A stretch of DNA of 34,059 nucleotides from Alkalihalobacillus alcalophilus ATCC 27647 = CGMCC 1.3604. GTDB lineage: Bacteria > Bacillota > Bacilli > Bacillales > Bacillaceae_D. Below, in pieces: positions 1 to 8,737 of this stretch. The notes under the pieces were generated by a model. The model saw only the letters and a list, made by a program, of their open reading frames with translations. It did not search any database and was not told the DNA's origin. The DNA is taken from positions 1-34,059 of the forward strand of contig NZ_ALPT02000046.1 in NCBI RefSeq assembly GCF_000292245.2, in the 5' to 3' direction. The position numbers and the translations under genes were made by a program. Each line of letters opens with the position of its first letter. The first letter of the stretch is position 1.

Positions 1-357
1 TTTCGAACCCTAATCCCTGCAAAACTTCATTTTCATTACCTATCCCAGGTTTTTCGAACCCTAATCCCTGCAAAACTTCATTTTCATTACCTATCCCGAG
101 TGATTCGCACTGTAATCATTGCAAAATCTAATTTTCATTACCTATCCCAGTTTTTTCGAACCCTAATCCCTGCAAAACTTCATTTTCATTACCTATCCCA
201 AGTTTTTCGAACCCTAATCCCTGCAAAACTTCATTTTCATTACTAATCCCCAGTTATTCGAACCCTAATCCTGACAAAAGGCGAGTTTCATTACTTCTCC
301 GCAGCTTTTCGTACCCTAACCACCACCTAACCCATCTTTCATTACCTTCCCCTAGCT
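1..357. repeat. 51-bp tandem repeat array, at least 7 copies, open at the left edge
   Basis: The anchor TTCGAACCCTAATCC (or a variant) recurs with its central C at 4, 55, 106, 157, 208, 259 and 310, an exact 51-bp period. Copies 1, 2, 4 and 5 are nearly identical. Copy 3 is diverged, and copies 6 and 7 decay towards the neighbouring operon. Each unit also carries TTTCATTACCTATCCC. There are no unique spacers, so it is not a CRISPR. Because 51 is divisible by 3, frames stay open by construction: plus frame 1 is open from the edge to a TAA at 244-246 (a repeating 17-residue peptide). The minus frame giving GNENEVLQGLGFEK is broken by stops in copies 3 and 6. I infer a non-coding intergenic array; its function is unknown. 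Confidence 0.93.
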
Positions 358-370
358 TGACTAGTAACAC

Positions 371-408
371 AAAAAAGCCGACAAGCGGTTGCATTGCTCC
401 TTGTCGAC
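371..408 (-). terminator. Terminator of the AddAB-like operon
   Basis: On the minus strand GTCGACAAG (400-408) pairs with CTTGTCGGC (377-385, one G-U pair) across a 14-nt loop and runs into six T. It lies 31 bp past the last gene of the operon. Confidence 0.85.
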
Positions 409-438
409 TCTTCTTTTCTTTTCTTTTCCCGCATAATC

Positions 439-3400
439 TTACTGACTACTTGCTAGCCATTCAGATTTTGCTGTTGCTGTTTTTTTTCGTCTTACTAGTT
501 CTTGTATTTCTGTCATTAACTTTTTTTCGTTCGCTTCTGAAAAAACTAATGAATGAATTGGCTTATGTTGATCTCTAAAGACAAATAATGAAGTGGATTC
601 GACCGCCTTTTGGACTTGATACTCATAAGCCATTTTGTATAAGTACAATTGCGGCTCATAGATTGATAAGAGCTCACCACCTGTTTGTTCGATTTTATTC
701 GTCTTAAAATCAATTAGATGAATCATGCCCTCTCGCTCGACTATTTTATCAATCTCTCCGATTATTTCCGCTCCTGCTTGGGCTAATGGAAATGAAAAGC
801 TCCATTCATTTGCTACTGGACGTCCTAATTGAGCTCGAATCTTTTGGTTATATGTTTTTAGTAACTCCTGCAACTCTAGACGAACCTTCTCTTTCACATC
901 AGCTTCACTTATTTTATTTAAAGACTGATCAATCGCCTGCTCTTCGTCGATTCCGTTATCTAAAAGCTCACAGGCCTTATGAACAATCGTTCCAAATTCA
1001 TTTGCTTTAATTGGCAAAGCTTCTTCCTGAGTAGGTGAGTGTTCATTTGAGCTCCTTTCTTCTTCTAACCCAAGAACATATCGTTCAAAATAAGTCCCTT
1101 TATCATGAATAAAGGTCATGACTTCTGAAACCGATAATGGCGTTAACACTTCCCTGCTTTTTAATAATTTCGGTACTTCGTAATTTTGCCCTACCGGTAA
1201 CCAAACTTGTTCACTTAAGGTGCCGATTTCTTCCTCAATCAATTGTGATAACCCAGTTGCACTTTGAGCATACTCAACCATCTCTAACCAAGAATGCTTA
1301 CTCCCTTTTTCACATCCGACCATAAGCAAATGATCTCTTGCCCTTGTTGCCGCTACATAAAATAACCGCTTCTCTTCTTCTCGAGCTTCTAAATTCCCTA
1401 ATTCTTTTGCGATCGGGTAACCCGGTGTTTCAACTACAGCCGTTATTTGTTCCTCTTCTTCGTCTGATTCTAATCTAAAAACAATCCCAAGCTCTGGGTG
1501 AAAACGAATAAGGCCTGCATCCGGGCGTGGACGTCGATCCATTTGTGGCAAACAAACAATTGGAAATTCCAAGCCTTTAGACGCATGAACAGTCATAATG
1601 TGAAGGGCATCTCCATCAAGCCTTTCTATTTCTGCCTCGCCCTCTTTTTCACTCAATTGCATCCGTTCATCAATAACCTCAACCATTTCTTCATAAAGAC
1701 GGCATTGATTTTGTTCTAATAAGCCAATTAACTTCTCAACGTTTTTCACCTTTTGTAAGCCATTCTCTTGCAACAATAAGCTATTTTTCAAACCAATGTC
1801 TTCAAACATTCGCTGTAAGTAGCTTGAGATAGATTGTGTAGGTTTACTTGAAATATACGCTTCTAACCAACCTTGAAGTTTTAAGGCGGCTTCAAAAATG
1901 ACAGGTCCAGCAATTAATTCATTTTTTAACGTATAAAGGAACTCATAAAGAGACTGCCCTTCCTCTAATTGTTCTTGAATATCCAATAGCTCATTTAATG
2001 TTAATCCAATTAAAGGACTCCTTAGCAAAGCCGTTAGATAAAGTTCCTCAAATGGGCGGTTCAACCAACGGATAAAATGAATAAAATCAATCACTTCTTG
2101 CCTTTGAAAAAAGGCGATCCCTCCATACACGGTATAAGGAATTTGGTAAGCTGTCAAAGCACGCTCTAGTTGAAGTAATTGTGTTCTTGTTGGTATTAAA
2201 ATCGCAATATCTTTCCAACTTGGTCGTTGCCACTCTCCATTAGAATTTACTAATGGTTTTCCTTCTTCCATCATCGTCACGAGCCTTCTAGCAAGTTGGA
2301 TATATTGATCCTCATCTTCATCAGTTTTAAAAAGTTCGATACTTTTCTTTTCGATTGATTCTGGTTCCCTAGCTGCCTCAAGGGCCGTATACTTTGTTTC
2401 AAAGGCAAAGTCAGGTTCAGGTTTCATGATACTTGAGAATATATGATTCACCGTTTGAATGACAGGATCAGTCGTTCGATAATTCGTATTCATTAAAATT
2501 GTTTCAGCGTCTTGGTCTGTTTCGGCGTCTTCCTCCAGTTGGTTCATTAAAGAAACATTAGCCCCTCTAAACCGATAGATTGATTGCTTCGTATCGCCCA
2601 CAATAAATTGATAATCGGGGTCTATTCGCTTTAACATTTCGAGTTGTAGTTGGTTTGTATCTTGAAATTCATCTATCATAAAATGGCGGTATTGCTTCCG
2701 ACAGGCTGCTTGAATACTTGGATTATTTAAAAGTGAAACGGCTTTTTGCTGTAAATCAGAAAAATCAACGAACCCTAAATAATCTTTTCGGCTTTGATAG
2801 GCATAATCAAATTGTTTAATAAGTTCCACCAATCGTTTCAAAAGATCGACCGATTGCTCACTAAACCCTATGCTTCCTGACATATCCTTCCACCATTTTT
2901 TTAATGGCTTCCACTCCAATTCAAATAAATCATATAGTGGCGGAATTTGCTCTTGCCATTTTTTATCGGTACGATTTGGCATACACTCCTCACATATCTC
3001 TAGGTATTCTCGGACAGGCAAACGTTCATGCAAGTTAGCAAAACCAGTCTCTATCTTTTGAACATGTTTTTTTTGAGCCGCCGTTAACTCACCATATGCT
3101 GAAAATTGGCGAATATAATCATTCGCTTTTGTATGAAAGGATTGAATCTTTTCAAGCAATTGTTGCCGAACAGCCGCTTTTTGAATCTCGACCATCTCCT
3201 CAACTCGCAGCTCCTGAACCTTTGATGGTCCGACAAACCACTCACGCATTTGATTTAATATGGAAAAAAGATAGTCTGTCAAACTGTCTTTTGTCAGATA
3301 ATCAAAAAAGGGCTCCGCTCGTTCTACAAAAGCGGCTTGCTGAAACAGCTTTTGAATAAGTTCCTTTTTTAACTGATTCGCTTCAAGCTCATCGATCACT

Positions 3401-3795
3401 TTAATCCGTGGTGGGAGTTTTGCATAAATTGCATATTGACTAAGGATTTGCTGACAAAAGCTATGAAAGGTCGAAATGATCGTCCTCTCAAGCGCATCCT
3501 TTTGTTCCAACCAAAATCGTTGCTCCTCATCCTCTACGGAGTCAGCGATTTTTTCATTAATACGGCTCCGAATTCGGTCTTTCATTTCACGGGCGGCCTT
3601 TTCCGTAAAAGTGATGGCAACAATTTCATCGATTGTCACACCCATACGGTGCTCAGGATTCGTTCGCTTTAAATCACATAAATATACGATTCTCTCTGTC
3701 AAAACACGTGTTTTCCCAGAACCAGCTCCAGCTGAAATGACGACTAAAGAATGTTCATTAAAAATCGCCTGTTCTTGGGCTTGATTAAATTTCAT
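439..3795 (-). CDS. AddA-like UvrD/RecB-family helicase-nuclease
   Basis: This is the motor and nuclease subunit of an AddAB/RexAB-type double-strand-break end-processing enzyme. All superfamily 1A helicase motifs are visible: Walker A AGAGSGKT (residues 22-29), ITFTEKAAREM, DEFQDT (375-380), VGDTKQSIYRFRGA, NYRT, TVHASKGLEF and YVAATRARDHL. A C-terminal PD-(D/E)xK nuclease follows, with GEIDKIV, then DFK (Asp1029, Lys1031) and QLYLYKMAYE. At 1118 aa it is shorter than B. subtilis AddA (about 1230), and the start of the protein differs from it (inference from memory of the family). Its ATG overlaps the end of the upstream subunit by 11 bp and has an AAGGGGG ribosome binding site, so the two are translationally coupled. 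It could be a second, diverged copy rather than the main AddA. Confidence 0.9.
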   Translation of the reverse strand: MKFNQAQEQAIFNEHSLVVISAGAGSGKTRVLTERIVYLCDLKRTNPEHRMGVTIDEIVAITFTEKAAREMKDRIRSRINEKIADSVEDEEQRFWLEQKDALERTIISTFHSFCQQILSQYAIYAKLPPRIKVIDELEANQLKKELIQKLFQQAAFVERAEPFFDYLTKDSLTDYLFSILNQMREWFVGPSKVQELRVEEMVEIQKAAVRQQLLEKIQSFHTKANDYIRQFSAYGELTAAQKKHVQKIETGFANLHERLPVREYLEICEECMPNRTDKKWQEQIPPLYDLFELEWKPLKKWWKDMSGSIGFSEQSVDLLKRLVELIKQFDYAYQSRKDYLGFVDFSDLQQKAVSLLNNPSIQAACRKQYRHFMIDEFQDTNQLQLEMLKRIDPDYQFIVGDTKQSIYRFRGANVSLMNQLEEDAETDQDAETILMNTNYRTTDPVIQTVNHIFSSIMKPEPDFAFETKYTALEAAREPESIEKKSIELFKTDEDEDQYIQLARRLVTMMEEGKPLVNSNGEWQRPSWKDIAILIPTRTQLLQLERALTAYQIPYTVYGGIAFFQRQEVIDFIHFIRWLNRPFEELYLTALLRSPLIGLTLNELLDIQEQLEEGQSLYEFLYTLKNELIAGPVIFEAALKLQGWLEAYISSKPTQSISSYLQRMFEDIGLKNSLLLQENGLQKVKNVEKLIGLLEQNQCRLYEEMVEVIDERMQLSEKEGEAEIERLDGDALHIMTVHASKGLEFPIVCLPQMDRRPRPDAGLIRFHPELGIVFRLESDEEEEQITAVVETPGYPIAKELGNLEAREEEKRLFYVAATRARDHLLMVGCEKGSKHSWLEMVEYAQSATGLSQLIEEEIGTLSEQVWLPVGQNYEVPKLLKSREVLTPLSVSEVMTFIHDKGTYFERYVLGLEEERSSNEHSPTQEEALPIKANEFGTIVHKACELLDNGIDEEQAIDQSLNKISEADVKEKVRLELQELLKTYNQKIRAQLGRPVANEWSFSFPLAQAGAEIIGEIDKIVEREGMIHLIDFKTNKIEQTGGELLSIYEPQLYLYKMAYEYQVQKAVESTSLFVFRDQHKPIHSLVFSEANEKKLMTEIQELVRRKKTATAKSEWLASSQ

Positions 3796-6679
3796 CGCTG
3801 ATCCCCCTTTCTTTCTGCTCCTCTGTCACACGACAAACCGGTTTATATGGGCAAAAGTCCGAACAATCCAACGGTTTTACTGGATATTCTGTAAATGTCC
3901 CTTTCCATAATTGCTCGATTTTTTCTGGGAGTTCATTTTCATTCATATAATCGTCCGTAGCCCACATAGATTCCTGATTTCTCGTTCTTGAACTTACTAA
4001 AAAGGGTGAATCTTTACCAATAAAATCAGGTCGCCATACGCCATTACCTGCTCGTTTTTTTGGGTCGCGTAAACTAATATAACTCGCTCCATACCCTGTC
4101 ATCTCTTGGTTCAATTGCTCACTTAACTGCTTTTGCATCACATACGCATAAAGCGGCAGTTGGAGCTTTAATCCGGCTTGAATTTCTTCCCTTTTGATCG
4201 ATGCTTGTCCCGTTTTATAATCGTAAATTGTAAACCCTTTTTGATCCGTATCAACTCGGTCAATTTTCCCTCTTAGATGCAGGTTCTCACCGGTGGATAA
4301 AGTAAAGTCAAAATGAATCGGAGCTTCTAATGCTTCGATCTTCATTGATGGAATTCTGTCATTGTCCCAGAAATGTTTTCTTTCCGCTAACCACCATTTC
4401 TTCAACCTTCTTTTCCATAATTTCTTTAAAAGCTTTAAATCTAACGCACTAATCTCAGCATTCCGTTCCACTATCTCTTCCCAACCGTCTTCAAATTTCT
4501 GTTCAAGTAAGCTCGGTACTTTCATTTTGACATCATCGGTTATCGAAGAGAAAGGAACTCCAATTAATTGTAATTCCTTATAAATCGATTCAATCACGTC
4601 ATGAACGAAGTCACCAATATCTAAAGGAGAAACTTGCTCTGAACGCAGAACAGGTTCCTGAATCTGTAGCTCTCGTTCCATTGCATATTTAAAAGGACAT
4701 CTTGCATATGCCTCAAGAGCTGTAACTGTTGTTTCCCCTTTTTTTCTTTTCTGCTGGTGTTTTTTTTCAATGCTTTCCTCAAACAACTCCAAACGTTGGA
4801 ATCGTTTTTGATACGCCTTCAAATGAGCTGGTAAAACGTTCTTTTGGAGTTCATAACCTTTCCCCACAAAATAAGATAAAAATTCTTCTTGTTCTGCTTC
4901 GCCTAAAACATTTTTTAGCTGACTTCTTTTTGCGAACGTCCAATCTTTCTTTTCCATTTCAAGCCCCTCTAAAATAGGCGATGGTAAATGTGGGTGGGCG
5001 GCATCAAGTCCACGGACATACGAAAAGACAATCTCCTTTGCCACATAAAATAGTTGTTGAAAAAAAGCTTCCTGGCTTTTACGAGACAGCAGCTGACTAG
5101 GAGCTCCATTAACAATAGGAAGGGTTGATAGATCACGTTCGTTTAAATAACCTGACAACGTATGAGAACGAGGAAAAATCCCTTCATTCATCCCGACCAC
5201 AAATAATTTCTTTCCTTTAAATAAGCCAATATCGCGCCAAGTATGCAGTGCCACACCGTCCTTATGTCCTCTCTCAATAAAAAGTTCGATCGCCTCACTC
5301 GATTCTTTTAACCACTCATAAAATAACTCCTGATTCATAAAGAGAGAACCTAACCCACGATCAGTCAGTGTGACAAGTTGCTCGTTGATCTTTTCTTCCA
5401 ATTTTTCTAAAGCACGTTTTTCAGTTGAAATATTTTTTAAAAGAACAAGATCTTCTTCTTCCCTTAATTTTAACGCCCAAATGTCTTGCCAATTTAATTC
5501 CTCTAAAAACTGCTTAAGGATATTTAAATAATCCATAAAAGAAGCCTTTTTCGGCCAGGTCCAGTTCCTAGTCGTTTGAAAAATAGCTTGTACTTGCTCA
5601 TTTATGGCCTGTCCTTCTGATAAGAACGTTTTTTTCTCCTTAATATATTTATTCGCCTCTAAAAAAGAAAGTGAAAGAACTTGTTCAAATAAAGCAAGAG
5701 AATCCCATTTAGATAATGGTCCACCTTGTTTTTCAAAACTTAATTGAAGCAGATGATATATCCCTGTCTCTGATAACTTTTTTTGTTTAGCTGTTTGAAA
5801 AGGAATTTGATATCGTTGCGCCTGATTTAAAAGGGGGGTTATTTCTTCTCGCTCATTTGCAAATAAAATCGCCTGTTCCGAAAAGGGCAAATTCGATTCT
5901 GCGATTTCATATAAGATTGCTTTTAATTCCTCTTCCTTCGTAGAAGCGGCGGCTAAGCTCTTTTTTTGGGTTACCTCATTCGCTTCAGCTAGATGATAGT
6001 GATCGGCAAAACCGATTTGCCCGAGTTCTATCCTCGTTTGTTCAACGATCGAAAAGTTGCGATCATTCGGTAAATTAACCTCAATCGACATGCCTATTTC
6101 TTTAAAGGTTTTAATTAATAAATATTGCAAAGGATTAAAGCTATAAAATCCATCAACGACGATTTTAACTGGATCGATTGGATATTTTTTTAACAATTCA
6201 ATCGCAAAGAGAATATGATTTTCTGGATCGTACATTTTGTTATCTTTTAAAATTTGCTTTTCATATTCTTCAAATAAGCTCGTTAACTGGATCAAGGACT
6301 CTGGAATATCATCGAGCGTTAAACCCAACCTTTTTAACTGTCCATAAGTATCAGCAAATCCCTTTGATTGACCGAGCGTTTCAACTATTTCAAATTCATA
6401 TTGGTTCCGCTCTACAAATTGTTGGAAAAACAAAGTCCGCTCGTGCTCTGTAATGGAAATGATATTTGGTTCAATCTTTTGAATAAAAAGTTGAGCTAAT
6501 TCATCGAAGTTTAAATAATGAAGATTTTTTTGACGCTCTGCTCCTTTACTTAACCAGATCCGCGAAGGCAACACATAATAAACCTTCGTCTCTTCTTTTT
6601 CCTGGAAGGCAACAAGCTCATCTAGTCGCTCTTGTTTGGCTACTTCTCTAAACGAAGTTCCATAAACAATATATGTCAT
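3785..6679 (-). CDS. AddB/RexB-like PD-(D/E)xK nuclease subunit with Fe-S cysteines
   Basis: Partner subunit of the downstream helicase-nuclease. The N-terminal half resembles an inactivated helicase: it starts MTYIVYGTSFREVAKQER and has no GxxGxGKT Walker A, as in RexB. FVVGMNEGIFPRS in the middle is typical of the family. The C-terminal nuclease has FVHDVIESI, GKIDRVD, IYDYKTG and LQLPLYAYVM. Cys661 (ARCPF) and Cys939/943/949 would form the 4Fe-4S staple known from AddB. The spacing of the last three is Cx3Cx5C, whereas I recall CxxCx5C for B. subtilis AddB. At 964 aa it is about 200 residues shorter than B. subtilis AddB. ATGA coupling to elaA upstream and an 11-bp overlap downstream indicate a single operon. 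Confidence 0.88.
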   Translation of the reverse strand: MTYIVYGTSFREVAKQERLDELVAFQEKEETKVYYVLPSRIWLSKGAERQKNLHYLNFDELAQLFIQKIEPNIISITEHERTLFFQQFVERNQYEFEIVETLGQSKGFADTYGQLKRLGLTLDDIPESLIQLTSLFEEYEKQILKDNKMYDPENHILFAIELLKKYPIDPVKIVVDGFYSFNPLQYLLIKTFKEIGMSIEVNLPNDRNFSIVEQTRIELGQIGFADHYHLAEANEVTQKKSLAAASTKEEELKAILYEIAESNLPFSEQAILFANEREEITPLLNQAQRYQIPFQTAKQKKLSETGIYHLLQLSFEKQGGPLSKWDSLALFEQVLSLSFLEANKYIKEKKTFLSEGQAINEQVQAIFQTTRNWTWPKKASFMDYLNILKQFLEELNWQDIWALKLREEEDLVLLKNISTEKRALEKLEEKINEQLVTLTDRGLGSLFMNQELFYEWLKESSEAIELFIERGHKDGVALHTWRDIGLFKGKKLFVVGMNEGIFPRSHTLSGYLNERDLSTLPIVNGAPSQLLSRKSQEAFFQQLFYVAKEIVFSYVRGLDAAHPHLPSPILEGLEMEKKDWTFAKRSQLKNVLGEAEQEEFLSYFVGKGYELQKNVLPAHLKAYQKRFQRLELFEESIEKKHQQKRKKGETTVTALEAYARCPFKYAMERELQIQEPVLRSEQVSPLDIGDFVHDVIESIYKELQLIGVPFSSITDDVKMKVPSLLEQKFEDGWEEIVERNAEISALDLKLLKKLWKRRLKKWWLAERKHFWDNDRIPSMKIEALEAPIHFDFTLSTGENLHLRGKIDRVDTDQKGFTIYDYKTGQASIKREEIQAGLKLQLPLYAYVMQKQLSEQLNQEMTGYGASYISLRDPKKRAGNGVWRPDFIGKDSPFLVSSRTRNQESMWATDDYMNENELPEKIEQLWKGTFTEYPVKPLDCSDFCPYKPVCRVTEEQKERGISDEI

Positions 6680-7152
6680 ATACTCCCTCCAATTGGTTTA
6701 TTCCTTTCTTTCCTCATGTCCGTATGTAGGAGGCCATCATGCATATAAGACTCTGAAACCGAATAAAAACCAAATGATTGATAAAATTTCTCTAAATAAG
6801 ATTGAGCTTGAATAAAAATCGACTTCTGCTCTTTTTCTTCTTCTAAAATGGAAATCGCTTTGTTTAATAACTGAACACCATAACCGAGGGATCGTTGCTT
6901 TTGTGCGACAATCACTCGCCCAATCGAAGCTTCTTCAAAATAGTCACCCTTAAGAAAAAGCCGACTGTAAGCTAACATAGCTCCCTTCTCATCTTTTAAA
7001 AATAAATGTAACGCTTTTTTATCTGCTCCATCTAATTCTTCATATGGACAATTTTGTTCAACAATGAAGACATTTACACGTAAACGAATGATTTCATATA
7101 GTTCTTCATTCGTTAGCTGATTAAATTCTTTCACAACCCAATTCATCATCAT
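6676..7152 (-). CDS. elaA: ElaA-family GNAT N-acetyltransferase
   Basis: At 158 aa it is full length for ElaA, a small GNAT protein of unknown substrate. The family signatures LRVNVFIVEQNCPYEELDG, IGRVIVAQKQRSLGYGVQLL (acetyl-CoA pyrophosphate loop) and YLEKFYQSFGF are obvious and closely parallel E. coli ElaA. An AAGGGGAA ribosome binding site precedes a run of three ATG codons; the first or second could be used. Its stop overlaps the ATG of the AddB-like gene as ATGA, so it is the first gene of the nuclease operon. Whether it has a role in DNA repair is not shown by the sequence. Confidence 0.9.
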   Translation of the reverse strand: MMMNWVVKEFNQLTNEELYEIIRLRVNVFIVEQNCPYEELDGADKKALHLFLKDEKGAMLAYSRLFLKGDYFEEASIGRVIVAQKQRSLGYGVQLLNKAISILEEEKEQKSIFIQAQSYLEKFYQSFGFYSVSESYMHDGLLHTDMRKERNKPIGGSI

Positions 7153-7251
7153 TTCCCCTTACTATCCCGATTTTCAAAAGATTTATTTCTTCTATTTTAG
7201 CATAAAGAAAACTCACCGCCCGCTTCCCAACCTCTCATTTTTTTCTAAAAA

Positions 7252-7286
7252 TAAAAAAGTACAGCTTCGATATCTCAAAGCTGCAC
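7252..7286 (-). terminator. Terminator downstream of yisL
   Basis: GTGCAGCTT (7278-7286) pairs with AAGCTGTAC (7259-7267, one G-U), followed on the minus strand by a run of six T. Confidence 0.85.
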
Positions 7287-7296
7287 CATCTTTTAA

Positions 7297-7659
7297 TTAA
7301 AAGGAAATTACTCTAAAGCCCATTAATGGTACAATTATTAGGATAATAATAAAAGCTCCCCATAATACACCGGCATTGTTTAACGTCCCTTTTTTTGTTC
7401 TCGTTAAAATGACTTCCATTAAACCGATTAAGGCAATCGCTAACAAGCCCTTTACCGCGTACATTGCTGCGAATCCCCAAAGAGCAAATAGTAGATAAAT
7501 ACCTGAAACGAGCATGATTACAAAGAACAATCGTAAAATCATATGTAGAATTTTTCCTGCTTTTGCTTTTCCACCTTTTATTAAGAAAAAAGCAATAATA
7601 AAGAGCAAAACTGTAATCGCCCATGCACTTGAATGCAAATGGCTAAACATTGTTTCCAT
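7297..7659 (-). CDS. yisL: YisL family (DUF1516) membrane protein
   Basis: A 120-residue integral membrane protein with four hydrophobic segments, at about residues 12-28, 35-60, 62-85 and 95-118. The start METMFSHLHSSAW with an early His-rich stretch is characteristic of YisL/DUF1516. The ATG at 7659 is chosen over an upstream in-frame ATG at 7701 because AGGAGG sits eight bases before it. Function is unknown. It is monocistronic, with its own terminator and a likely promoter. Confidence 0.88.
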   Translation of the reverse strand: METMFSHLHSSAWAITVLLFIIAFFLIKGGKAKAGKILHMILRLFFVIMLVSGIYLLFALWGFAAMYAVKGLLAIALIGLMEVILTRTKKGTLNNAGVLWGAFIIILIIVPLMGFRVISF

Positions 7660-7705
7660 TTTAATCCTCCTAAAATAATTAAAGTTAATACTTGTCCTCA
7701 TTAGT

Positions 7706-7711
7706 ATTATA
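7706..7711 (-). promoter_or_regulatory. Probable -10 box of yisL
   Basis: A perfect TATAAT on the minus strand about 47 bp before the yisL start. The region 17 bp upstream (TTTCTT) is a poor -35, so this is a moderate call. Confidence 0.5.
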
Positions 7712-7799
7712 AGCGAAAGATGAATGAGAAGAAACTTTTAGCCCTATATTGCCATAGAACCCTCATAATTCAAAAGGATTTTTGGCTTCCTTCCCTCCA

Positions 7800-8692
7800 T
7801 TAAAGAAGCTTTTGACCAAACAATGAACCTATTAAAGCAACCGCCGCTTCAGCCGTAATGTTTTTTTCATCTAAAATCGGGTTCACTTCCACAAACTCTG
7901 CTGACGTAATGATTTTTGCTTCTGCTAACATTTCCATCGCTAAATGACTTTCACGATACGTGACACCACCAACTACAGGCGTCCCAACTCCAGGAGCCTC
8001 AAGTGGATCTAAGGCATCCAAATCAAAGCTTAAATGAACACCATCTGTCCCTTTTGTCACATGAGCAATCGCCTCCTCCATCACATGAGCCATACCAAGC
8101 CGGTCAATTTCGTGCATCGTAAACACTTTAATTCCAAGTTGTTTAATTAGTGCTTTTTCTCCTTCATCTAAAGATCGAGCCCCAATGATGACAACGCTTT
8201 CAGGTTTTACTTTAATTTTAGCCTTTCCTATTTCGATTAGCTCGTCTTCCCCTAAACCAAGGCTAACCGCTAGCGGCATACCATGTATATTTCCAGACGG
8301 AGATGTCTCAAGTGTATTTAAATCCCCATGGGCATCATACCAAATTAACCCTAAATTTTTTTTCATTTTGGCAACACCAGCAAGCGTCCCAATCGCTGTA
8401 CTATGATCGCCCCCTAAAACCAACGGAAAATAACCGGCTGTTTCCACTTCCTCAATCTGATTCGCTAACGCTGTACAAGCTTCGACAATTTCGTTTAAAT
8501 GCCTTAGCTTTTGCACCTTTTCCCTTTCCCTAGAAACAGGAATATCTCCAAAATCAAACACTTCATCGCTCAGCCTTTTTAAAGTCGCTTCAAGTCCTGC
8601 ATACCGAATCGCACTTGGACCCATGTCGACCCCTCTTCGGCTCTGTCCTAAGTCTAATGGTACACCAATGATGCCTATCTTTTTTTTGTCAT
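7800..8692 (-). CDS. rocF: Arginase, with an apparent frameshift near the N-terminus
   Basis: Hydrolyses arginine to ornithine and urea, the first step of the Roc pathway. The long frame (7800-8624) contains every Mn-binding motif (GGDHS, WYDAHGDLN, SFDLDALDP) and ends ...LIGSLFGQKLL, much like B. subtilis RocF. The family's first ~25 residues lie upstream in another frame: IGIIGVPLDLGQSRRGVD is encoded at about 8625-8678. The natural start is ATG at 8692 with GGAGG before it. It reads M-T-K-K-R-stop because the A tract (8680-8687) has eight A; nine would join both parts as MTKKKIGIIG. No in-frame start exists between the two pieces except Met at 8624, which would delete the first beta strand. 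This could be a sequencing slip, a real mutation, or slippage-dependent expression. It lies about 46 bp after the proline dehydrogenase gene and is probably co-transcribed. Confidence 0.9.
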
Positions 8693-8737
8693 AAAGCTAC
8701 CTCCATTGTGATATTTTCTCACAATATATATTTCGAG

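Noticed and set aside
1..357. CRISPR array
   Set aside because: The whole 51-bp unit repeats, including what would be spacers; copies differ only by decay, and no cas gene is in view.
357..578. Plus-strand frame opposite the end of the AddA-like gene
   Set aside because: It runs over the terminator and the antisense of a clear gene, and is low-complexity hydrophobic sequence from T-rich codons.
3785..6679. AddB-like gene as a truncated pseudogene
   Set aside because: It is short and lacks Walker A, but the frame is open, the nuclease and cysteine motifs are intact, and RexB-type subunits also lack Walker A.
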